From: CADCSY01 sp038255685
GTDB taxonomy: Bacteria > Actinomycetota > Acidimicrobiia > Acidimicrobiales > CADCSY01
Assembly: GCA_038255685.1 (NCBI GenBank)
Contig: JBBSLC010000101.1
Location: forward strand, 1-11,202
Direction of reading: 5' to 3'
Length of the DNA: 11,202 nucleotides
Shown: positions 1 to 5,474 of the stretch, piece by piece
How the letters are laid out: each line of letters begins with the position of its first letter
How positions within the stretch are numbered: the first letter of the stretch is position 1
Notes under the pieces: model-generated
The model's input: the letters and a program-made list of their open reading frames with translations, nothing else
Told to the model about the DNA's origin: nothing
The model's database searches: none
Program-made: the position numbers and the translations under genes

Positions 1-246
1 GTGAGCCCGTTCGTGATCGTGCTGGTGGTCATCGTGGTCGGGCTGCTGGCGGTGGGTGCGTGGGTGGACCACGAGGCCCGCAAGCGGGGGTCGAAGCTGG
101 CGTCCTCGGCGGAGATGGGCCGGGCGATCAAGGCCGCACGGCGCGAGGCCCGATCGAGCCGCTCGCGCCTGCACATCGGGAGCGGTCGGGCGCTCCGCTC
201 GCCGACCAACCCGGAGCGGCCGTCGTGGGACGACCGTCCCCGCTGA
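1..246 (+). CDS. Small single-pass membrane protein, function unknown
   Basis: An 81-residue protein can be read from a GTG at the first base to TGA at 244-246. Residues about 3-22 are an uninterrupted hydrophobic stretch (runs of V, I, L, G), which predicts one N-terminal membrane segment or uncleaved signal anchor. The rest is strongly basic and hydrophilic (many Arg, Lys, Ser), so it probably lies in the cytoplasm, with a proline-rich end. I do not recognise a family. Because the reading frame touches the window edge, the true start could lie upstream and no ribosome site can be checked. It converges with menC, whose stop codon begins three bases later. Hydrophobic-then-basic order and the clean stop next to menC support a real gene, but the function cannot be inferred. 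Confidence 0.6.
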   Translation: MSPFVIVLVVIVVGLLAVGAWVDHEARKRGSKLASSAEMGRAIKAARREARSSRSRLHIGSGRALRSPTNPERPSWDDRPR

Positions 247-257
247 GCCTCAGGGGA
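237..257. terminator. Hairpin over the two convergent stop codons
   Basis: TCCCC (237-241) pairs with GGGGA (253-257), and TGA (244-246) pairs with TCA (250-252). A GC bulge and a GCC loop complete the stem. The TGA is the stop of the small membrane protein gene and the TCA is the complement of the menC stop. It lacks a T-tract on either side, so intrinsic termination is only a possibility. Two facing TGA codons always pair with each other; the added five-base arms are the only extra evidence. Confidence 0.3.
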
Positions 258-1329
258 GCGTGACGGGACCCGCCTCGCGGACCGCCATGGTTCCGTCGGC
301 ATCGACGACGAACGGATCGGTCACGTCGGTCGCGAACCACCGGGACGAGGCCGGGAGGTCACCCGGCAGGGTCGCACCGGCGAGGGCAGCGAAGGCGACC
401 GACACCGCCTTGCCGACGCCGGTCTCGAGCATCCCGCCGACCCACATCGGCACGCCACGCTCGAGCGCGAGGTCGTGGATCGCAAGCGCCTCGGTGATGC
501 CGCCCACGCGGGCCGGCTTGAGGTTCACGTGGTCGCACGCCCCCAGGGCGAGCGCGACCGCGAGGTCCTCTGCGGATCCGATCGACTCGTCAAGGCACAC
601 CGGCGTGGAGAGCGCCGCCCGCACGACGGCCGAACCGACGAGGTCACGGCCGGGCAGCGGCTGCTCCACCTCCACCAGGCCGAGCTCGTCGAGCACGGCG
701 AGCGTGCCGGAGAGGTCATCGAGGCTGTACGAACCGTTGGCGTCGACGCCGAGCGCCAGGTCGGGCCAGGTCGAGCGGACGGCGCCGACCGGCTCGACGT
801 CCCACCCCGGTCTGACCTTCAGCTTCACTCGCTGGTAGCCAGACGCGACGTGCGCTGCGACCTCGGCGACGAGCGCATCGATCGAGTCGGCGATGCCCAC
901 CGCCACCCCGCAGGTCACCCGGTCTCGCACGGCGCCCGACCAGCCGGCCAGCGACTCGTTGGCAGCGGCCAGGCGGAGCTGGAGCAGGGCGGCCTCGACG
1001 GCTCCGGTCGCCATCGGGTGACCCACCACGCCGGACGGCCGGCCGGCGAGCGCAGCGGGCACGAGGAACCGCCGCAGCACGGCCTCGGCGCCGTCGGCCC
1101 ACTCACCGGTGTAGGTCGGCGCGCCGAGCGCCGGGCACTCGCCCCACCCCTCGTGCCCGTCGGCACCGAGCGCACGCACCAGCACCACCTGCTTCTCGTG
1201 CTCGACGCCGTGGGCCGTGACGAACGGGCTGCGCAGCGGCAGCGAGGTGCGCACCACCTCGAGGCCGGCGAGCACCACCTCCGGCAGGTGCCGTCGGGGC
1301 GCGCCTCCCCCCCGAGGGGCAGGGCTCAC
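250..1329 (-). CDS. menC: o-Succinylbenzoate synthase-like enolase-superfamily enzyme (menaquinone biosynthesis)
   Basis: The 359-residue product matches the OSBS/N-succinylamino-acid racemase branch of the enolase superfamily, which dehydrates SHCHC to o-succinylbenzoate in menaquinone synthesis. With the GTG at 1329 as residue 1, the catalytic set is visible: the KxK motif (K169, K171, in RVKLKV), metal ligands D196 (GVDANG), E222 (VEQPL) and D247 (CLDES), and the opposite base K271 (NLKPARVGG). The capping-domain signatures LPLRSPF and GWGECPALGAPTYT are at the N terminus. GTG at 1329 overlaps the HNH stop in a GTGA junction, suggesting translational coupling. However, the first ~17 residues are Pro/Arg-rich and unlike the family, so a GTG at 1278 or 1275 is a real alternative. 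No other men gene is in the window. Racemase or promiscuous activity cannot be excluded, since this subfamily is known for it. Confidence 0.88.
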   Translation of the reverse strand: MSPAPRGGGAPRRHLPEVVLAGLEVVRTSLPLRSPFVTAHGVEHEKQVVLVRALGADGHEGWGECPALGAPTYTGEWADGAEAVLRRFLVPAALAGRPSGVVGHPMATGAVEAALLQLRLAAANESLAGWSGAVRDRVTCGVAVGIADSIDALVAEVAAHVASGYQRVKLKVRPGWDVEPVGAVRSTWPDLALGVDANGSYSLDDLSGTLAVLDELGLVEVEQPLPGRDLVGSAVVRAALSTPVCLDESIGSAEDLAVALALGACDHVNLKPARVGGITEALAIHDLALERGVPMWVGGMLETGVGKAVSVAFAALAGATLPGDLPASSRWFATDVTDPFVVDADGTMAVREAGPVTLP

Positions 1330-1829
1330 GCCGAGAGTGCGGTCTGGAGGTACGGCTCCCAGTGCGGGGGGATCGTCCCCACGGCGACGGTGATCCAGGT
1401 GAGCTCTCGGGGCACCGAAGGTCGGCGGCGCAGCACCATGCTCGTCTCCGACAGGAGCCGGTCGCGCTTGGAGGTGTTGCACGGCCGGCAGGCGGCGACG
1501 ACGTTCTCCCACGTGTGCGGGCCACCCTTGGCACGGGGGACGACGTGGTCGATGGACTCAGCCGCCGCACCGCAGTACTGGCAGCGCCCGCCGTCGCGAG
1601 CGAACACGGCGCGACGGTTCAACGCCGAACGTCGCCGGAACGGCACCTTGACGAAGTACCGCAGCCTGATCACCGACGGCACCTTCAGCGCGAGGCGCTC
1701 CGAGCGCATCTCCTCCTCGGAGTCGTGCAGCACCTCGGCCTTCTCGGCCAGCACCAGCACGACGGCACGCCTCGCCGACACGACGCACAGCGGCTCATAG
1801 GTCGCGTTGAGCACCAGCGAGCGAGCCAC
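1326..1829 (-). CDS. HNH endonuclease domain protein
   Basis: A 167-residue protein with a C-terminal HNH/zinc module. The Cys pairs C83-x2-C86 (CQYC) and C114-x2-C117 (CRPC) would bind structural zinc. The DH dyad at D94-H95, N109 and N118 supply the HNH core (SIDHVVPRAKGG, then ENVVAACRPCNTSK). Residues 1-75 form an N-terminal domain beginning with LVLNATYEPL, a motif I recognise from a widespread actinobacterial/cyanobacterial HNH family whose biological role is undefined. No methyltransferase or restriction subunit is nearby, so a restriction role is not supported; repair or structure-specific cleavage are guesses. It starts at GTG 1829, nine bases after the stop of the 104-residue gene, with no Shine-Dalgarno but a TAGGTT box six bases upstream. 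Its stop overlaps the menC start. Confidence 0.9.
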   Translation of the reverse strand: MARSLVLNATYEPLCVVSARRAVVLVLAEKAEVLHDSEEEMRSERLALKVPSVIRLRYFVKVPFRRRSALNRRAVFARDGGRCQYCGAAAESIDHVVPRAKGGPHTWENVVAACRPCNTSKRDRLLSETSMVLRRRPSVPRELTWITVAVGTIPPHWEPYLQTALSA

Positions 1830-1835
1830 GGGGCG

Positions 1836-1841
1836 AACCTA
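1836..1841 (-). promoter_or_regulatory. -10 box TAGGTT for a leaderless HNH transcript
   Basis: On the minus strand TAGGTT is followed by exactly six bases (CGCCCC) and then the GTG start of the HNH gene. This is the spacing at which transcription would begin on the start codon itself. No Shine-Dalgarno lies in the gap. The first three bases of the box are the TAG stop of the preceding gene. No clear -35 element is seen. The call rests on position and on the same geometry at two neighbouring genes. Confidence 0.45.
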
Positions 1842-2153
1842 CCGCCCGACCAGCGAGCGCACGGTGGCATTGGCACCGCGGTGACCGCGACGGTGCTCGT
1901 CCCTGCACCAGTGCAGGTAGGTGACGACGTCACCGGGCGCCGGCAGCCGGTCGGGATCCCCGTAGGCGGTCACCAGCCGGAACCGCAGGTACGCCGGCGC
2001 GGGCACCGGCAGGTGCGGCGGTCTGCGCCACCACCCGGGCTCCGCGAGCGATGCGAGCTGGCGCAGCGCCGTCAGCCAGAGCGCAGGGCGACGGATGACC
2101 GCGGACGCGGCTGGGAGCAGCCACGACCGGTCGGGGCCTCCCACCTCGGTCAT
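1839..2153 (-). CDS. Conserved-looking hypothetical protein, 104 aa
   Basis: I do not recognise a characterised family. The protein is rich in Trp, Pro, Arg and Leu, with W11, W26, W41-W42 and W82. It has a WLTALRQLASLAEPGWWRRPP segment near residues 26-46 and a distinct C-terminal motif, AYGDPDRLPAPGDVVTYLHW, near residues 63-82. No signal peptide or clear membrane segment is present; a basic soluble protein is expected. ATG at 2153 has GGAGG at 2156-2160, only two bases before it; the GTG at 2144 (residue 4) sits eleven bases from the same GGAGG and is an alternative start. It lies 19 bases after the acyl-CoA dehydrogenase stop and 9 before the HNH gene, so co-transcription is likely. Position beside the HNH gene is the only functional hint. 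Confidence 0.75.
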   Translation of the reverse strand: MTEVGGPDRSWLLPAASAVIRRPALWLTALRQLASLAEPGWWRRPPHLPVPAPAYLRFRLVTAYGDPDRLPAPGDVVTYLHWCRDEHRRGHRGANATVRSLVGR

Positions 2154-2155
2154 CC

Positions 2156-2160
2156 CCTCC
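2156..2160 (-). promoter_or_regulatory. Ribosome binding site GGAGG
   Basis: GGAGG on the minus strand precedes the ATG of the 104-residue gene by two bases and the in-frame GTG at 2144 by eleven. The first distance is short and the second somewhat long, so the site makes the exact start uncertain. It sits between the stop of the acyl-CoA dehydrogenase gene and this gene, supporting re-initiation within one transcript. Confidence 0.5.
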
Positions 2161-2172
2161 GCACCACCACGA

Positions 2173-3393
2173 TCACGAGGGCTTGGGCTCCTTCGGCAGG
2201 CCGAGCACCATCTCGCCGATGATGTTGCGCTGCACCTGGCTCGTCCCGGCGTAGATCGTGCCGGCCCGGGCGTTCAGGAACGTCCCGATCCACGAGGCCG
2301 TCGTGTTCGGTGCGCCGGGGTCGTCGGTCTGGAACGAGCTCGCCGGCGCCCGGCCGACGGGCACCATCGCGTCAGCCCCGAGGATGTCCATCGCCAGCTC
2401 GGTGACCGTGCGGTGGTACTCGCTCCAGTAGAGCTTCGAGATGGCGGCGTCGGGACCGGGGTGCTCGCCGGCGATGAACTTCGTGAGCGCTCGCATGCCG
2501 AGGTAGCGCATGATCTCGACCTTGCTGTGGCACCACGCCAGGCGCTGGCGGATCACGGGGTCGGCGTCCCTCCCGCGCTCCTTGGCGAGGGCCGTGAGGC
2601 GGTCGAGCTCGGCGCGGTAGCGGATCGGGAGCACCGCTGCAGCCTCACCTCGCTCGTAGCCGAGCAGGGTCATGGCCACGGCCCACCCGCCGTGCACCTG
2701 GCCGACGACGTTCTCCTTCGGGCACTTGGCGTCGGTGAAGAACACCTCGTTGAACTCCGACTCCCCCGAGATCATCTCGATCGGGCGCACCTCCACACCT
2801 GGCTGGGTCATCGGCACGAGCAGGAACGAGATGCCCTTGTGCTTCGGCGCCTCGGTGTCGGTCCTCGCCAGGACGAAGATCCAGTCGGCGAGGTGGCCGG
2901 CGGAGGTCCAGATCTTCTGGCCGTTCAGGACCCACTCGTCGCCGTCGAGCACGGCACGCGTCCCGACGTTCGCGAGGTCGGACCCCGCGTTCGGCTCGGA
3001 GTAGCCCTGGCACCAGCGGTCGGCACCCGAGAGGATGCGCGGGAGGAAGTGGGCCTTCTGCTCGTCGGTGCCCCACTGGAGGATGGTGTTGCCGACCATC
3101 TGGATCCCGAACACGTCGTTCGGGCCGCCGGACGGGACGCCGGCCTTGGCGAACTCCTCAGCGACCACGACGAGCTCGAGCGGCGTGAGCCCGGCACCGC
3201 CGTACTCCTGGGGCCAGGAGAGCCCGAGCATCCCGTTCTCGTAGAGCGTCTTGCGCCACGACGTCTCGAACTCGGTGAGCCGGTCGCCCTCGAGTGCGCC
3301 GGTCCCCTGCCACGTGCTCGGGAGGTGCTCGGCGAGGAACGCCTGGACCTTCTCGCGGTACGCCTCGGCCTCGGGTGTGTAGCGCGGCTCCAT
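2173..3393 (-). CDS. Acyl-CoA dehydrogenase, FadE type
   Basis: A full-length 406-residue acyl-CoA dehydrogenase, an FAD flavoprotein that oxidises acyl-CoA to trans-2-enoyl-CoA and passes electrons to electron-transfer flavoprotein. The N-terminal helical domain contains LSWPQEYGGAGLTPLE (58-73). The middle beta domain has the flavin-contact motif QGYSEPNAGSDLANV (129-143), then LNGQKIWTSAGH (156-167). The C-terminal domain ends with AGTIYAGTSQVQRNIIGE (377-394). The usual Glu of medium-chain enzymes (YEGT) is Ala here (A382). E247 in GYERGE is placed like the base of isovaleryl- and long-chain enzymes and of many mycobacterial FadE proteins. Substrate cannot be told; bulky or branched acyl-CoA is plausible. 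It follows the ROK gene by 41 bases and has its own leaderless-type promoter. Confidence 0.93.
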   Translation of the reverse strand: MEPRYTPEAEAYREKVQAFLAEHLPSTWQGTGALEGDRLTEFETSWRKTLYENGMLGLSWPQEYGGAGLTPLELVVVAEEFAKAGVPSGGPNDVFGIQMVGNTILQWGTDEQKAHFLPRILSGADRWCQGYSEPNAGSDLANVGTRAVLDGDEWVLNGQKIWTSAGHLADWIFVLARTDTEAPKHKGISFLLVPMTQPGVEVRPIEMISGESEFNEVFFTDAKCPKENVVGQVHGGWAVAMTLLGYERGEAAAVLPIRYRAELDRLTALAKERGRDADPVIRQRLAWCHSKVEIMRYLGMRALTKFIAGEHPGPDAAISKLYWSEYHRTVTELAMDILGADAMVPVGRAPASSFQTDDPGAPNTTASWIGTFLNARAGTIYAGTSQVQRNIIGEMVLGLPKEPKPS

Positions 3394-3399
3394 GCGATG

Positions 3400-3405
3400 A
3401 GGTTA
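3400..3405 (-). promoter_or_regulatory. -10 box TAACCT for a leaderless acyl-CoA dehydrogenase transcript
   Basis: The minus strand reads TAACCT, six bases (CATCGC), then ATG. No Shine-Dalgarno fits in the gap, so a transcript starting on the A of ATG is expected. A perfect ten-base palindrome, CGGGCGCCCG at 3407-3416, lies one base upstream of the box and could be a regulator site or chance in GC-rich DNA. I see no convincing -35 hexamer. Confidence 0.5.
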
Positions 3406-3434
3406 CCGGGCGCCCGATCTCTGGGCCGGCTGCG

Positions 3435-4307
3435 TCACCGGACGCCGATGTCACGTCCAGCGGCGCGCCAGGCGACTGCTGCAGCACCGACGAGCGGGCC
3501 CTCGTCACCGAGGGCACCGGGCACGATCCGCGCCCCGGCCGAGAACTCGAGGCGGCAGCGCGCGTCCAGCTCCTCCTGCGCAGCGACGAAGAACGGCGCC
3601 CCGTAGCCGAGGGCGACCGAGCCGGCGACGACGGCGAGGCGCAGGTCCAACAGGTTGCACACCGATGCGACCCCCCGACCGACGACGGTGCCCACGTGGC
3701 GCACGAGCTCGGGGCCCGCCTCCTCCGGGGGCCGACCGGTGGCGGCGCGGATGCCTGTGCCCGACGCCTCGGCCTCGAGGCAGCCACGGGCACCGCACCC
3801 GCAGCGGTTGCCGTCGGGGACGACGTTGACGTGACCGATGTGCCCGGCGTTGCCTGCCGCCCCGTCGAGCAACCGTCCGTCGAGGACGATCCCGCCCCCG
3901 ACCCCGGTCGAGACGACCATGGCGAGGAAGTCGCTGGCACCCCGTGCGGCACCGATCCAGCCCTCCCCGAGCGCAAGCGCCTTGGCGTCGTTGTCCACCG
4001 TCGTGGCGAGCCCCGTCGCCGACGCCAACCGGTCCCGGAGGGGGAACGACCGCCACCCCGGGATGTTGAGGGGCGAGACGGCCTCACCGCCGCGCGACAT
4101 CGGACCGCCGCTGCCGACCCCGCACGCCACCTCTGTGCCGGTGCGGACCTGCTCGACGACCGAGCACAGGGCTTCGAAGAGCACCTCGGGCCCGGCGCCG
4201 GGACCCTTCGGGGTGGGGACGTGAGCCCGCGCGAGCAGCGCGCCCTGCTCGTCCACGATGCCGGCGGCGAGCTTGGTCCCCCCGACGTCGACGGCGAGCA
4301 CCACCAT
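3435..4307 (-). CDS. ROK-family protein, sugar-kinase-like
   Basis: A 290-residue protein of the ROK (repressor, ORF, kinase) family, without the N-terminal winged helix of ROK repressors, so it is kinase-like. The phosphate-binding loop is AVDVGGTKLAAG (5-16). The catalytic base is D107 in VDNDAKALALGEGW. The second nucleotide motif is VVSTGVGGGIV (131-141). The zinc site is H159 with C169, C171 and C176 (CGCGARGCLE). In classical glucokinases the zinc His is preceded by Glu (GEIGH), which contacts the sugar; here the motif is GHIGH with H156, so sugar specificity is uncertain and the name glucokinase is not safe. ATG at 4307 was chosen because the family begins within a few residues of the phosphate loop and the upstream open frame has no ROK similarity. 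It is divergent from moxR. Confidence 0.88.
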   Translation of the reverse strand: MVVLAVDVGGTKLAAGIVDEQGALLARAHVPTPKGPGAGPEVLFEALCSVVEQVRTGTEVACGVGSGGPMSRGGEAVSPLNIPGWRSFPLRDRLASATGLATTVDNDAKALALGEGWIGAARGASDFLAMVVSTGVGGGIVLDGRLLDGAAGNAGHIGHVNVVPDGNRCGCGARGCLEAEASGTGIRAATGRPPEEAGPELVRHVGTVVGRGVASVCNLLDLRLAVVAGSVALGYGAPFFVAAQEELDARCRLEFSAGARIVPGALGDEGPLVGAAAVAWRAAGRDIGVR

Positions 4308-4313
4308 GGCGGG

Positions 4314-4319
4314 AACGTA
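4314..4319 (-). promoter_or_regulatory. -10 box TACGTT for a leaderless ROK transcript
   Basis: The minus strand reads TACGTT, six bases (CCCGCC), then the ATG of the ROK gene. There is no Shine-Dalgarno between them. The geometry is identical to that at the acyl-CoA dehydrogenase and HNH genes. It supports the ATG at 4307 as the true start rather than any of the upstream codons in the same frame. Confidence 0.5.
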
Positions 4320-4396
4320 GCGCGAAGCGTCGGAGACGGCGTCGGCGTCAGTCCGGGCGCCGTCGGAGCCCGATGCCCGCAGCGCAAGGGCGCCGG

Positions 4397-4402
4397 TAAG
4401 AT
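4397..4402 (+). promoter_or_regulatory. Candidate -10 box TAAGAT for the moxR operon
   Basis: TAAGAT matches the TANNNT actinobacterial -10 consensus and is preceded by GG. Initiation near 4409 would give a leader of about 74 bases before the GTG of moxR, consistent with the well-formed AGGAGG there. No good -35 hexamer is visible. The 175-base gap to the divergent ROK gene holds both promoters. Confidence 0.35.
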
Positions 4403-4405
4403 CGA

Positions 4406-4439
4406 CGGCGGTCGGCCGCGGGCGGGCCGGACCCCGCCG
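4406..4439 (+). other. GC-rich imperfect hairpin in the moxR leader
   Basis: CGGCGG (4406-4411) can pair with CCGCCG (4434-4439), and TC-GGCC (4412-4417) can pair with GGCC (4425-4428) and GA (4430-4431), with small bulges and a seven-base loop. It would lie at or just after the predicted transcription start. In DNA this GC-rich such pairing may be chance, so it is recorded as a possible structure only. Confidence 0.25.
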
Positions 4440-4465
4440 AGGAGCACCTGCGCATTCGGCTTCCC

Positions 4466-4471
4466 AGGAGG
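4466..4471 (+). promoter_or_regulatory. Shine-Dalgarno AGGAGG of moxR
   Basis: A full AGGAGG lies eleven bases before the GTG at 4483 and eight before an in-frame ATC at 4480. ATC is an extremely rare start, so GTG is preferred. This is the strongest ribosome site in the window and contrasts with the SD-less starts on the opposite strand. Confidence 0.75.
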
Positions 4472-4482
4472 AGCGCACCATC

Positions 4483-5472
4483 GTGGTCAGGCAACGCACC
4501 GCAGGCGCTCCCGCCGCCGACTTCGCCGAGACCTTCGCAGCGATCGCCGGCAACGTCTCGAGCGTGGTGCAGGGCAAGGCCGACGTGGTCGAGCTGGTGC
4601 TCGTGTGCATGATCGCCGAGGGCCACCTGCTCATCGAGGATGTCCCCGGCGTGGGCAAGACCAGCCTGGCCAAGGCGCTCGCCGCCTCCATCGACTGCCG
4701 CTGGGGTCGGATCCAGTTCACCCCCGATCTCCTCCCGTCCGACGTGGTCGGGGTCACGATCTGGAACCGGGGTCGCGACGAGTTCGAGTTCCGTCCCGGC
4801 GCGGTCTTCACGAACCTGCTCCTCGGCGACGAGATCAACCGCGCTTCGCCCAAGACCCAGTCGGCGCTCCTCGAGTGCATGGAGGAGCGCCAGGTCACCG
4901 TCGACGGCACGACCTACGAGCTCGACCAGCCGTTCATGGTGATCGCCACCCAGAACCCGGTGGAGCACGAGGGCACCTACCCGCTCCCGGAGAGCCAGCT
5001 CGACCGCTTCTTGATGCGGGTCTCGGTCGGCTACCCCTCTCGTGGGGCCGAGGTCGGGATCCTCGACAGCCACGGCAGTCGCGACCCCCTCGACGAGATC
5101 GGGCCGGTGGCCACGATCAAGGACATGCTCACCATGTCCGACGTCGCGCGCGAGGTCCACGTGGCCCAGAGCCTGCAGGGCTACCTCGTCGACCTCGCGG
5201 AGACGACTCGGCGCCACCCTGCGCTCGCACTCGGCATGTCGCCGAGGGCGACCCTCGCCCTCCAGCGGGCGTCGCGGGCCAGGGCTGCGGCGAGCGGGCG
5301 CGCCCACGTCGTCCCCGACGACATCAAGGCGCTGGCCGAGCCGGTGCTCTCCCACCGCCTGGCCCTCACGCCCGAGGCCTCGATGCAGGGCGTCAGCGCC
5401 GAGGAGATCGTCGCCGACGTGCTCCGCCACGTGCCCGTCCCGAGCGGCCGGACGGCCGAGCGGAGCGCGTAG
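4483..5472 (+). CDS. MoxR-family AAA+ ATPase
   Basis: A 329-residue AAA+ ATPase of the MoxR group, which acts as a chaperone-like partner of DUF58 and von Willebrand factor A proteins. Walker A is EDVPGVGKTS (52-61) with K59. Walker B is LLLGDE (112-117). Sensor 1 is N158 in IATQNP. The PLPESQLDRFLM segment (167-178) is the characteristic MoxR helix with the candidate arginine finger. Sensor 2 is R255 in GMSPRATLAL. A C-terminal lid follows (ALAEPVLSHRLAL, 283-295). Length is normal for the family and every ATPase residue is intact, so it should hydrolyse ATP as a hexamer. It is the first gene of a three-gene operon, with only two bases between its TAG and the GTG of the DUF58 gene. The protein has no membrane segment and should be cytoplasmic. 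Confidence 0.96.
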   Translation: MVRQRTAGAPAADFAETFAAIAGNVSSVVQGKADVVELVLVCMIAEGHLLIEDVPGVGKTSLAKALAASIDCRWGRIQFTPDLLPSDVVGVTIWNRGRDEFEFRPGAVFTNLLLGDEINRASPKTQSALLECMEERQVTVDGTTYELDQPFMVIATQNPVEHEGTYPLPESQLDRFLMRVSVGYPSRGAEVGILDSHGSRDPLDEIGPVATIKDMLTMSDVAREVHVAQSLQGYLVDLAETTRRHPALALGMSPRATLALQRASRARAAASGRAHVVPDDIKALAEPVLSHRLALTPEASMQGVSAEEIVADVLRHVPVPSGRTAERSA

Positions 5473-5474
5473 CG

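Noticed and set aside
1330..1512. Upstream extension of menC to a GTG near 1512
   Set aside because: It would overlap the HNH coding sequence by nearly 190 bases and the added residues are Arg/Pro-rich and unlike the enolase superfamily.
1326..1829. HNH gene as part of a restriction-modification or phage-defence island
   Set aside because: No methyltransferase, specificity subunit, integrase, repeat or base-composition shift is visible; the neighbours are housekeeping metabolism.
4308..4910. Upstream extension of the ROK frame across the moxR gene
   Set aside because: The ROK family begins with the phosphate loop only a few residues after the ATG at 4307, and the extension is antisense to moxR.
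3294..5474. Long open plus-strand frame continuous with the DUF58 frame, crossing the ROK and moxR genes
   Set aside because: It is antisense to ROK or out of frame with moxR, is Arg/Gly/Pro-rich with no domain, and arises from the scarcity of stop codons at high GC. The real gene starts at 5475.
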